This document shows positions 27,001 through 39,000 of a stretch of DNA of 64,000 bases, piece by piece; the first letter of the stretch is position 1; every line of letters starts with the position of its first letter. This DNA comes from Antedon bifida. Its lineage: Eukaryota; Echinodermata; Crinoidea; Comatulida; Antedonidae. The position numbers were made by a program, and so were the translations under genes. The notes under the pieces are model-generated. The model saw nothing but the letters and a program-made list of their open reading frames with translations, ran no database searches and was not told where the DNA came from. Location of the stretch: the NCBI GenBank assembly GCA_963402885.1, contig OY727103.1, positions 8,780,501-8,844,500 on the forward strand. Reading direction: 5' to 3'.

Positions 27001-30000
27001 TTGCAGTACTTTTGCAAATTTGTTTCTGAACAAGCTTGTTGGGATCACAGATCAGTCTGTTGAAGTTTGATGGATACAATAGTAGAGAACCAAGGAAGGT
27101 CAACTTACTATATTGCATGCATAATATATGCATTCAAGACAGCGCACTGATTAGAAATATTTCATTTGGCAGAGTTAGTTAATCACCATGTTGTTGTAGG
27201 CATATCATTTTGTGTCATTTTAATCTAATTTAATTTAACTTACACACGTTTTAATAAGAAATTTAACCCTTTTTTAACAAATGGCGGCCATTTTGAAATT
27301 CAAAATGGCCACCATTTTGTGTTAATAACCGTGTTGTTGTCATAGGCCTATCATTTTATGTGATTTCAATCAACGTCATAACTTGCACATGTTTTAATAA
27401 GAAATTTAATCCATTTTTTTAAAATGGCGGCCATTTTGAAATTCAAAATGTCAAAATACTAATGAATATAGGTTTATAATAATTTTTATATAGCAGAGAA
27501 CCCATATAGCATTAATTTTAACTTAAAATATTATTCATAATGGGTGTTACTTTGTCCAATATGGTACATTTATTGGATATTTTACGTATTGGCGGCCATC
27601 TTGGATTTGACACCCTTAAGCTTTTTTTAAAAAATGGCAACATATTTTTTTTATTACTTTACATCCTAAAGACACTAAATCAGCTGGAATTTTGCTTTTA
27701 ACAAAAAAATGACACGAAATTACATAGTGGCCTACACTAATATTGAAATAGACCCAATAAATAATGAAATGAAATACTGTTATATAATGTAACAACTGAA
27801 AACATGAATACCCATACTCCATTATTAGGCTTGGTGAAATGCAGTAATAGTCCAAGAGCATTAGTTCATAAATATAGGCAGACCCGGACATTTCTGGTAA
27901 CAAGCTAATTTTGGAACATCATACTAAAAGTCCTGAAAAATCCTCCTTGTGCTCTCCGAGAAATCCAAGATGGCGTCCAAAATGGCTGCCATTTTAGTTA
28001 GTCTATAACTTTGTAACCGCTTGTCATAGAGTATTGATTTTGGTGTCAAATAGTTCATAATATATACATTCCTATTTGCTCTAACAGAAAATTTTGTCAA
28101 AAAATGGTCGCTACTACAGTTTCTGGCAGTTTGACCTTTGACCTGGTCTTATTATATCTCGGTAATGGCTTGTCATATAGAATTGAGATTAGGCCCAAAT
28201 TGTTCAGAACATGCATATTTTTATTTAGTGTAATGAAATATTTTATCCCAAAATGACCGGAAGTAAGGTTATTGACCTCTTATTTACCTATTCATATATC
28301 TTTTACCGTATCTCAGGAAATATTTGTCGTAGAGCGTTACTTTTGGAGTCAAATTGTTTGGAACATATACATTTCTATTTAGTCTAATACAACAGTTTGC
28401 CCTAAAATGCTCGGAAGTAAGTTACATTATTGAAAATTAAAAAAATCAATGAGCTGCCTAGGCAGTGTATATGAATACTGTAGATAAAATCAAAACCAAA
28501 GCACATCATCATGTAAAGTGAATTGTTACAAAAAGAAAATATCAAGTCAATAACTTACAAAGAATAACTGTTGTCAGTGGCTAATCAAAGTTAGTTAATT
28601 AAACAAAAAAATGGGTTATTCCGCAACAAGTGTTACATTTTATTGGGTATGAACTATACTAGACAAGAAAAAACCAAAATAATCATTTATTTATTAACTT
28701 CGATAGAACAAAGATGAAAACAAATTAACGTCATAACTGTTTTAGGCAAACATGCAACAACACCCATACAGATGAACATGATGAAAATGATGTGAAAGAA
28801 GCAAACACCAAGATGATGAAGATGCAACATCAGATGATAAATGACTGTAACAGAATGCTGCTGATCAATTTTACAGTGATTTAAAGACCCTTATTTTGCA
28901 TATTTTCAATATATAATAAATCCTATATAGGGCATATGGCGATAATTTTTTCTTTAAACAGTTAAATATGTAACTGGGGGACTAGCTCAAATGGTAGAGC
29001 GCTCACTTAGCATGTGAGAGGTACCGGGATCATTGCCCGGGTCTTCCAATATATTTTTCATGGATTTCCGCAAGGACGAAATCCGATCTGAATCTGAAAA
29101 AAAAAGTCTATGCATGCCGGGTAAAGAGTGTTTGACGCGAAATACCTAGGGTATACATTCTCTTTTTATCATAAATAAACCATATAACGAACATTTAAAA
29201 CAAGGAATGTTTCAAAATGCATTATTTTTACAAAGTCAACAAGGCCATACATGGCTGCAGTCGCGTGCGCAAATTTGAGTTATTGTTTACTGACCGACCG
29301 ACATTGCTGAAAATGTTTAAAAATGTTGATACATTTAACATTTATATTTGCCTTCAAGTATTAATATCCACTGTCTAAATAACGAAAAAATATGAATATG
29401 AGTTAGTGTTTACCAACCGACCAACTTAAATTTCTGAAAATGTTAAAAAATGTTGAAAAATTAAAAAAACACATTTATATTTGCCTCCAAGTGTTAATAT
29501 ACAGTGTCAAAATAACCGAAAAATATGAATATGAGTTAGTGTTTACCGACCAACCGAAATTGCTGAAAATGTTTAAAATGTTGAAAAATGTTTAAAAACA
29601 TTTATATTTGCCTCCAATTATTAATATCCAGTGTCAAAATAAAAAAAAAAAATATGAATATGAGGCAGTGTTTACCGACCGACTGACCAACCGAAATTGC
29701 TGAAAATGTTAAAAAATTTTGAAAAATGTTTAAAAACATTTATATTTGCCTGCAAGTATTAATATCCAGTGTCAAAATAACGAAAAAATATGAATATGAG
29801 TTATAGTGTTTACCGACCGACATAGTAAGCTATAGAGTCGCGTTTGCACGCGACTAAAAAATGCATAGGGTCCTTGACATTTGTCTTTTGTTTACTTAAC
29901 CAACTTTGATTAGCCACTGATAGTTATTCTTCGTAATTTATTGACTTTATATTTTCTTTTTGTAACAATTCACTTTACCTGATGATGTGCTATGCCCAGA

Positions 30001-33000
30001 ACAGAGCAAAGTTAAAACTTTGATTTTGATACACTGCCTATGCAGCTCTTTGATTTTTTAAATTTTCAATAATTTAACTTACTTCCGAGCATTTTAGGGC
30101 AAACTGTTGTATTAGACTAAATAGAAATGTATATGTTCCAAACAATTTGACTCCAAAAGTAACGCTCTACGACAAATATTTCCTGAGATACGGTAACAGA
30201 TATATGAATAGGTCAATAAGAGGTCAATAACCTTACTTCCGGTCATTTTGGGATAAAATATTTCATTACACCAAATAAAAATATGCATGTTCTGAACAAT
30301 TTGGGCCTAATCTCAATTCTCTATGACAAGCCATTACCGAGATATGATAAAACCAAAGAAACTGCCAGAAACTGTAGTAGCGACCATTTTTTGACAAAAT
30401 TTTCTGTTAGAGCAAATAGGAATGTATATATTATGAACTATTTGACACCAAAATCAATATTCTACGACAAGCGGTTACAAAGTTATAGACCTAATTAAAA
30501 TGGCAGCCATTTTGGACGCCATCTTGGATTTCTCAGAGAGCACAAGGAGGATTTTTCAGGACTTTTAGTATGATGGTCCAATCATAGTTCTGGACCTTTC
30601 CTGAAAAAATTAGCTTGTTACCAGAAATGTCCGGATCAAAACCTAATGCTCTTGGACTATAAGATAACTTGATAGTTTGATCATTTATAAGGAAATAGGA
30701 ACCGGTAACGTTAAATTAAATTTGCAGACTAGATTGCAAAAATTAAAGCTTGCCGAATATAAGCGACTAAAAAACTACAACACCAGGCTTGAAATAAAGC
30801 TGGCTTATTACAACGAATTCATAAGCTCGCTAGGCATTGCATCTTACATTGGCTAAGTTGATTAAAATGGTTCTAGCAAATCGGAAAATGATCCAAAAGA
30901 TGATCATCAATGGTGATAATTAGAGATGTATTAGAAAGGGAGATGGTGAGGATGATGATATAACTACAAAATGAAAAGTGGAAAATCTAGATTGTTACAG
31001 ATATTTAAAACAGAAAACATATCATATATCAAAAAACATCAGATCAACTTGCTGCTCATAGTTTGAGACAACCACATTACAGCCAGACCAAACAACTATT
31101 GTTTAATAGATAACAAATGTGTAATTGACATATGATACCAAATTTAATTGAACAGCAGGTTCACATTAAAGTCAGACTTTGAATAGACCATTTTAATGAA
31201 ATTATTCACTTCCATAAGAAAAAAAACACGAAATAAAATAATGATTTCACTTATTCATTGTCTTTTTTTGCTCTACATTACAGTTTTCTCAGGTAAATAA
31301 TTTATTTTCGATCTAAATTTTAGTCAAAGTGAATAACTATTACGTGACATTAAAATGGCATATTCAACAACAAAGGTAAACTAATTATTATTAACCAGAG
31401 GGACAATACTTCAACTACTTTATGCATGTTTTAATGGATATCAAATAGATAACAAAGTCGTATAAATAAACCTAATATTTGTGTCAGTGTCTTAGATGGT
31501 GAGAATAACACTTTAAATTACCATGTCTTTTGTTCGGATTTTATTAATTTTTATTTATTGCCATATTTAATGAGGGTGGCCCATCCAGTTCTAGTGAAGG
31601 AAGAGCCATTTGTTTGTTATGAGTACACCGGGGTAACCTCATACTCGTATAGAAAGATGCACTACTTTCTTTAAAGTGCAAATGAGCTAGATGTGTACAC
31701 TGGACCTACGGTTTATAGTCCTTATCCGAAAAGACTCGTTCTACCACCAGGAACATGGAGCCCTTTCCGACGTTATGGTTACGGTTCCACTGTCTTAACC
31801 GATCGGCCACTCATTCACTATATTGGGGTGGGGTTATAATAAAGGAAACATGTAACATTAATCAAATTGCTTATCTGAGAGGGAATTTATTCAAAGCAGG
31901 GCGTTGATTCAATAAATTAGGCCCAAGAGATATGTATCTGGCAGTGGGGTTTTTCCATCCTATAATGAATTCATAATCATGATTATTATATACATACATG
32001 TTTTTACAGCAAATAATTGTAGTTAAGTATAATAATAAACAAACAAATTAAAATAAAACGTGTATAGGTGTATAATTATGCTGTGAACGTATTCTCAATA
32101 TATAACAGCACTAAGCTAAAATGGGTCTATCTCCTCCCAAACTGTAACTCTCCTCTATCCATTAGTTTATATTATAACTAACAATTTGTAAGAAAAATGT
32201 GTTTTTAGGCCCTTTTTTTTTGCAACTGCCGAATGCCAATTCTCGGCCATTTTCCTTCGTCACAATTAGACCACTCGGGTCAGTAGCAATATCGAAACAG
32301 CACTCATGTGATCAGCGCAGCTGCAGTTATAGTATAGCTATAGTATAGATAGTTATAATAGGCGTACGAACTATATTCTTGTTCATGTTTCTACCTCATG
32401 CACATCGCTCCTGCCAAACGTAATTGAGCACTCCTTTACTATTTTTCCAAACACCAAATGCAGTGATAACACTAGGCTAGGTTAGGTTTCTTACTAATTA
32501 CTATTCCAAAGCTGCTATAGGTCTAGGAAATAGCTGAATGCGGGATGATTCGACCCAGGTGTGACGGGACGAATCGGCCCATTTTTAGGCCGATATAATA
32601 TCTTTCTGGTAATTTCATTAGCTCACGCTTGGTGTATTATATGAAATATTGTGAAGTACATTATGCTTACATTGTGTTTTGTTATTTTTTGGTTGATTTT
32701 TAATTGTTCGTTTTATGTAATTTATTTGAAAGGAATGTAAGCTATTGTAGGCCTATATAAGGAGGTACAAACAGTAAAGATGAAGTTGCAATCGTATTGA
32801 CTTCTTCCTAATTAACTTAATTCTAATAACTACCAGAAGTAGTATTGCAATACTTTGACAATATTGTAAATACGTATTAACCATTTTTGGTCGCCATTTG
32901 AATCGAAATTGTCTTACTGTGAATGTGGTTACTGTTAGATATCATAAACACATATACAAAGAACATGTATTACTGTGACTGTGGGTAGGCTCTACTGCTG

Positions 33001-36000
33001 GATATATAAACATATAATATACAAATGAAAACATTATTACTGGCAGTTGCTTCTCAACATTTGTATTCATTAATAATTATAAAAAAATATAAACGTCGTA
33101 GTGGTGTATCGTTACATGTACTTTACTATTTCAATCAACTATAACAGGGACAGTTTTAAAAAAGTATTAAATCGTAAATGTTTTATTGTGTTTAGTGGTA
33201 TATTATTGATAGGCCTATAAAACATTTAAAACAATATTTCGTTACTGAGTGAATATATATAATATAATATATTTAAAAATTGTTCTTCCCATCCTCTTTC
33301 CCATCCCTCAACTCTAATGTTATATACAAAACACAAATTGGGTTTGTTTAAATGCGTTCAAATAAAAAATTTGGACTCATTTTTAAGACAAGTTTGTTCA
33401 CACTTACAAATACTGTACTTTGATGTATTGGCTGATAGAACAAGGAAATGAATAAACGTTTCGGGCGAGTGGTACAATTCGACTTCTATATTTATATGCT
33501 ATAGATGTTCACCTAATTCATCATATAACAGAATAATATACAATGTTAAACAGTATAACATATATGTAATGTACACAAACATGTTGTAAATTTATTTATA
33601 GGGAAAATTTTAGGCCAATTTGCTGTTATTAGAATCGGCAATGTCATTTTCGGACGAATCTTCTGCTGGAGCAAGTGTGCTTTTTCAAGGTGTTGCATGG
33701 GTTATAAGGAAGTCTCACTTCATGTTTGTTCGGAATGGAACATATATTTTTGATACACAGAGACTTAAGAATAAGCATACAACATCATTTTCTGGCATAT
33801 AAATATTTTATTGGAAAAATGAACATTCTAAACGTGTAACCTGCATGTGATTGAAAACAGAGATTAAAATTAACTTACTGAATAATTGTTGAAGACGTGA
33901 GAGCAGCGTGGTCCAAGAGGATTGTACCACGCCCTCTCAGTTCTCAAAATAGAATCGTGTTAAACTTTGTTTTCACACAATTCCTGCTTATTAGTGGCGA
34001 TTTTGTTATCGGTGTCGTTCCGAGTCTTCCGGTCTGGGGTGTCAATATCATTTTGGAAATTATTTGGCCGGAGAGTGACAGTATAATCGGGTGTAAAATG
34101 TGTGTAAAAAATTATTTATCACACATGCTGCCATCATGTGAGGTGGCGCAATATATGGCATAAAACCCGTATCCGGATATTCACCCTCTGGACATTTACC
34201 CCCCGGAAAACTACCCCCCGGACAACCACCACCTGGACAACTACCCCCTTAGGACAACTACCCCTTTAGGACAACTACCCCCCGGACAAATACCCCCGGG
34301 ACAACTACCCCCTTAGGACAACAACCCCCTTAGGACAACTACCCCCTGGACAACTACCCCCCGGACAATTACCCCCTAGGAACAATTACCCCCTTGACAA
34401 TTACCCCCCCCCCGGGTAATTACCCCGCGGACAACTAACTCTGACACAATACTCCCCGTAGGACAACTACCTCCTAAACCTGGACAATACTCCGAGGGCA
34501 AATCATCTTTTAGGACAACTACCTCCGTAGGACAACTAACCCCTGGACAACTACCACCCAGACAACTATCCCTTTAGAACAACTACTACCCGGACGGACA
34601 ACTACCACCCAGACCATTCAACAACCTGACTCTGCAACAGTGTATAATAGGAATTAATAACTATATTTTAATTCGATACTTTGACGAATTACTATTCATT
34701 ATTGTAATTAAAAGTAAAAGGTTGAACATAAATATTGTCCTAAGGAAGGGGGTAGTTGTCCGTGGAGTAGTTGACCGGGGGGTAGTTGACCGGGGATAGT
34801 TACCCGGGGGGTAGTTATCCTAAGGGGGTAGTTGTCCTAATGGGGTAGTTGTCCGGGGGGGGGGGTTATCCTAAGGGGGTAGTTGTCCTAAGGGGGTAGT
34901 TGTCCGGGGAGTAGTTGTCCGTGGGGTACTTGTCCTAAGCGGGTAGTTGTCCGGGTGGTAAACATCCGGGGGGTAACTGTCTAGGGGGTAGGTGTCCTAG
35001 AACCCATAAAACCATAGATGTTATTCATGGTCTGTGATGCTTGGGGTGTAGCCCATTTGAGTTGATGTATGGTCAAACGGTTTGAGTTCCTCTCAAAATT
35101 GTCTAAGACTGTTTGGGAATGTAGAGGGGTCTGTATCAATACTTGATTATGTTTCTGAAATTTGTGATTAGTTAAATCGTGCACGTGAGATGATAAACAG
35201 AAATTAGGTAAATATTCAAGTTAAAATGAAGAGAATGTTCGATAGAAAAGAAGAGAATAGAGGTTTTAGTTCGGAGAATGACGTGTTGGTTATGTTGCTT
35301 CTTTCCAGTCAACTATTGTTTGCAAGAATTGCTGCTGCTGGTCCTTACAAACTAGGAGAAGTTGATTATGTGATAGATACTAGATACTCCAGTTTGGCGT
35401 AAGAAGAAGCGACTAAACACGTTGAAACTGTACACGAGAAAAAATAAGATAATTGTATACCGTCGAAGACTATTACGTGTGCTGTGGAAGATAATTCAGG
35501 GATCCTGATACATATGTTAAGTTCAATAATTCAGATTTTCTTGAACAAACAACATTGAACACACATATTGTCAATTGTTTATGTGATCAGAAGGTTGAAA
35601 TTGTTAGTTTGATATTTGGAAATATGTAGTTTCGGATGTTCCAGGTCGAACAAATAATAGTAAAACACGAAATACAAACAGCTGATAGTCATCAGTAAAA
35701 CAAAATCCATATAGGGCAAATCCGTTTAAGATAAGGATTGTAAAATGAAATTGATTTTATCGTTGCTCTTCACACGAACCGGCGAATCATTCGTGTGAAG
35801 ATTATTGATGACGTAATTTTCAGCCGCTAAACGATATTCGACGCATATTCTTCACTTCGTGTAAACAATAATCTTACGCAATGACTATAAAATACGCGGT
35901 ATTCGCCGCGATTGCGTAGTGGTAATGAATAGGCAGTCCCACATAAACATCTTAGATAGGGCCCTATTGATAATAATATAAACGTAAACAAATTATTCTG

Positions 36001-39000
36001 TTAAAATGCAAAAGAAGAATCACAAATAAGTTGAAAAATATAATTTATAGTAGCCTAAACTGATGTAAAAACATAATTTTTAATTAAAAGACGTAACCTT
36101 GGTTTATTTAATTAAATTTAATTATTAATTTATACATGATTTGATCTCTACATAAAGCAAGGCACTTTTAATTGTTAGAATAAACGTTTTTAATTCAATT
36201 TTCCCTTAGTAGGGAAAAAATCCATTGCACAACTGGGATTTTCAGCATATTAGACCTACAATCATTTAGCAATAATGTCCAATATATTATTTATTAAATA
36301 ACATTATGTTATATCTACCTTTTCTAATCCGTATTTGAGGGCTATTTTAAATTATTTACTAATTCAATGACATTCAGGTCTAGCGTAGGGCCTTTCACAG
36401 TATAATTTACAGACCACCCTATACAGTATAATATTTAGTATAGCCAAAGATATTTAATGACTGATTAAATGCCGTAATAATCGAATTTAAAAATCAAGAA
36501 CAGTCGTAATCGTTACAGTACCGTTTCGTGTGTGTTGTCAATGCCATAATGTAATGTAATTCAATGTACATGCTTGTGCTAGAGAGAACGTACGAAAGAA
36601 CAAACATCGAAGCATGACATTAAATTGCCTGAAATTTATTTATATAATTAGCTTACTATATAATTTAGCAATAACCACATAAATCAGTTTTTACTGGGTA
36701 AAATACTGTTCAATATTCCATAAACTATGCTCACTCTTACATCGCGCGACTGAACATTAGCCATAAAGTAATGGGATGTTCCAGATACACAATAAACCAA
36801 TAATACCACTTGCAATTAGTGACCAATCGCATATTCGCCGTTTATTGAGCCGCGTAAACAGTGTGCGCGATGCGCGTTTTCCTCCCACGAAGTGACGAAT
36901 CGATATTCGACGGTCAGTGAGAGGAATAATACACAACATACAATATTCGCCAAATTATAATTAAAATAATTAATTAATGAAATAAGATACGCAGTTGATA
37001 TTTGCATCAATTGTTCTTTAGAATAAATACTTTCAAAATATACACAAACAAATTTCGCGCCTACATGACGATTCGCCGGTTCGTGTGACGGGTGACGAGT
37101 GACGGTATGATTAGAAATGATATCATAGAGCCTAGTTGCAGTGCTTGGTATAATTAGATATTGTATTAGTATAACTTCCAACGCAAGATAAATCTTTTTG
37201 CTACTCGGAGACTGCGGCAATTAACAAACTCATAGAATAATAAATAAAGACGCATACAACATAAGTTCTGGCTTAAATAGTTTAATTAGTAAATGAACAT
37301 TCACCCATGTAAAACTGCACATAAAAGTCATAAGCAAATATAAGTTATATAGCAATAATTTTCCAATTCTAAGTAAGCACAACAGGGATGCTCCGATAAA
37401 AATACTCAGAGAAAAATAGCCCTATTGCCATAAGTGTCATAATATTGGGCGGGAGGGAGGGAAAATTGTCTTCAACTTAATGTGATCGTGTTAACAGAGA
37501 GGATGCTTGATCAAAGAGGTCGAAAAACCCGCCCTCTCCGTTCTCAAAATAGAATTGTGTTCCCAACCCAATTCTTGATTTTTGCTACTCGGAGACTGCG
37601 GCAATTAACAAACTCATAGAATAATAAATAAAGACGCATACAACATAAGTTCTGGCTTAAATAGTTTAATTAGTAAATGAACATTCACCCATGTAAAACT
37701 GCACATAAATCTTATCCTTTTTGCACTGATTATCGGAAAGGCGGTAATTATTTTAGTTTTAGTTTATTGGGAAGGTGTTCCGGGCGTTTATTCAAATAAA
37801 TACCATCCTAATTGGTATAATTAATACATTATTCCGCTACACAGTGAGCCTTTTTGCCTAAGAACGAAGACGTTTTAGACGGCTTGCAACACTGGCCAGA
37901 AGTATCCCAGGGCCCTAATGGGACACAGATAGCGCACAGTATACATAAAGTCCTGGCATCTTATACTCAACAACTCGGCTATCGGAGTTTCAATCGATTT
38001 CAGACAAAAGCTGTTATCATCAGTTCTCTCGATGTAATGTTATATAAATATTTCCCACAATTTACTCCTATGTTTTATAAATATCTTTAATTTGATCTTT
38101 ATGTAGGCCTACTACTATATACCTTCACACGCGCGGTCCGAAAATATAAAAAACAAAATGGCTATCGCCACCAAGCACCAACGGCCAACTTAGTTGAAAC
38201 AGGGAGTTGTTTTACAACTCCCTGGTAGAAACCATGACGACCTTGCAGGGAATAGTAGCAAGGTGATTGACACACCTTACCGTGAACCCCAAAATTACTT
38301 CTACTTCTACCGCACATAGAGTTAAAATTTACCGATTGAAATTGAAATGTTGTTATAAAACCCTTTAGAATATCCTCCTAAGATAGAAATATGGAACAAT
38401 ATCGTAATAGTGGAAACTAATGTTATCAAATCTACGTTTCGCGGTACATCTGAGATAGATAAGGTAGGTATCCAAAGCAGAGATTTATACCGAAGTTTTT
38501 GCATTGTGCTCGCCTATGTCGGAATTAACCATAATTTATATATAGATGCAATGTAATATTATAAAAGAGATGTCGAAAATGGAATAGAGATGTTTGCTTG
38601 AACCGATAATGTTTCATTAATACTGGCATAATAGACCTCCTAAAATTGTATGTTACCTTATTTCGTGACGTTACTACTGCGCCGTGTTGTATGAGATAAT
38701 CCACTATTTCTGTTGTAGGGTTGGCAAATAGTAAATACACATGTAGTGGAGTGCTTCCAAACTAGAAAGAAATCATAACCATGTAGTAGCAAATATCAAT
38801 TCCAGCTGTAATGCAATCGTATATTTTGGTCATGCCACATTGATAATGGTTGTAAATTCTACATTGTTATGACAAAATCTTCTGAATGTACAAAACAATA
38901 AAAATCAGCTAAATTCATTTGTAAATTATTTACCACACATAGCTTGTTACATAGCATACCGTACTGACCAACGTCAACGCAATAAAATTATTTCAAGAGT

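Larger units (their letters stand above)
24045..27725. mobile_element. TIR element with decayed ORF
   Basis: Diverged inverted ends: TTTTTTGTTAAAAGCAAA and AAAATATGTTGCCATTTTTT at the left (24046-24123) return in inverse at the right (about 27630-27710), each next to GATGGCCGCCAAT. Inside, the plus strand at 26377-26740 has fragments of a protein: FFTHDHLNYGRLLQLY, then DQGH and GIIGIT, then ELANLVDEFES. These resemble an uncharacterised ORF common in marine-invertebrate transposons, which I recall only in outline. The fragments lie in different frames, so the copy is dead. The superfamily is unknown. Confidence 0.5.
27848..30659. mobile_element. Fold-back element with about 770-bp inverted arms
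   Basis: The left arm (27848-28613) and right arm (29878-30659) are inverted copies with only scattered differences. The outer ends are TAGTCCAAGAGCATTA and its inverse, and TAA lies directly outside both ends (27845-27847, 30660-30662), a likely 3-bp target duplication. The centre holds a tRNA-Ala-like gene and about four satellite units. There is no transposase ORF, so the element would have to be moved in trans. The arms are similar enough to form a long hairpin in RNA or single-stranded DNA. Confidence 0.8.

Noticed and set aside
29275-29830. CRISPR array
   Set aside because: The 125-139 bp units are full tandem repeats without unique spacers, and the genome is eukaryotic.
34981-35184. 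67-residue minus-strand ORF
   Set aside because: It overlaps the G-rich minisatellite arm and has no recognisable domain.
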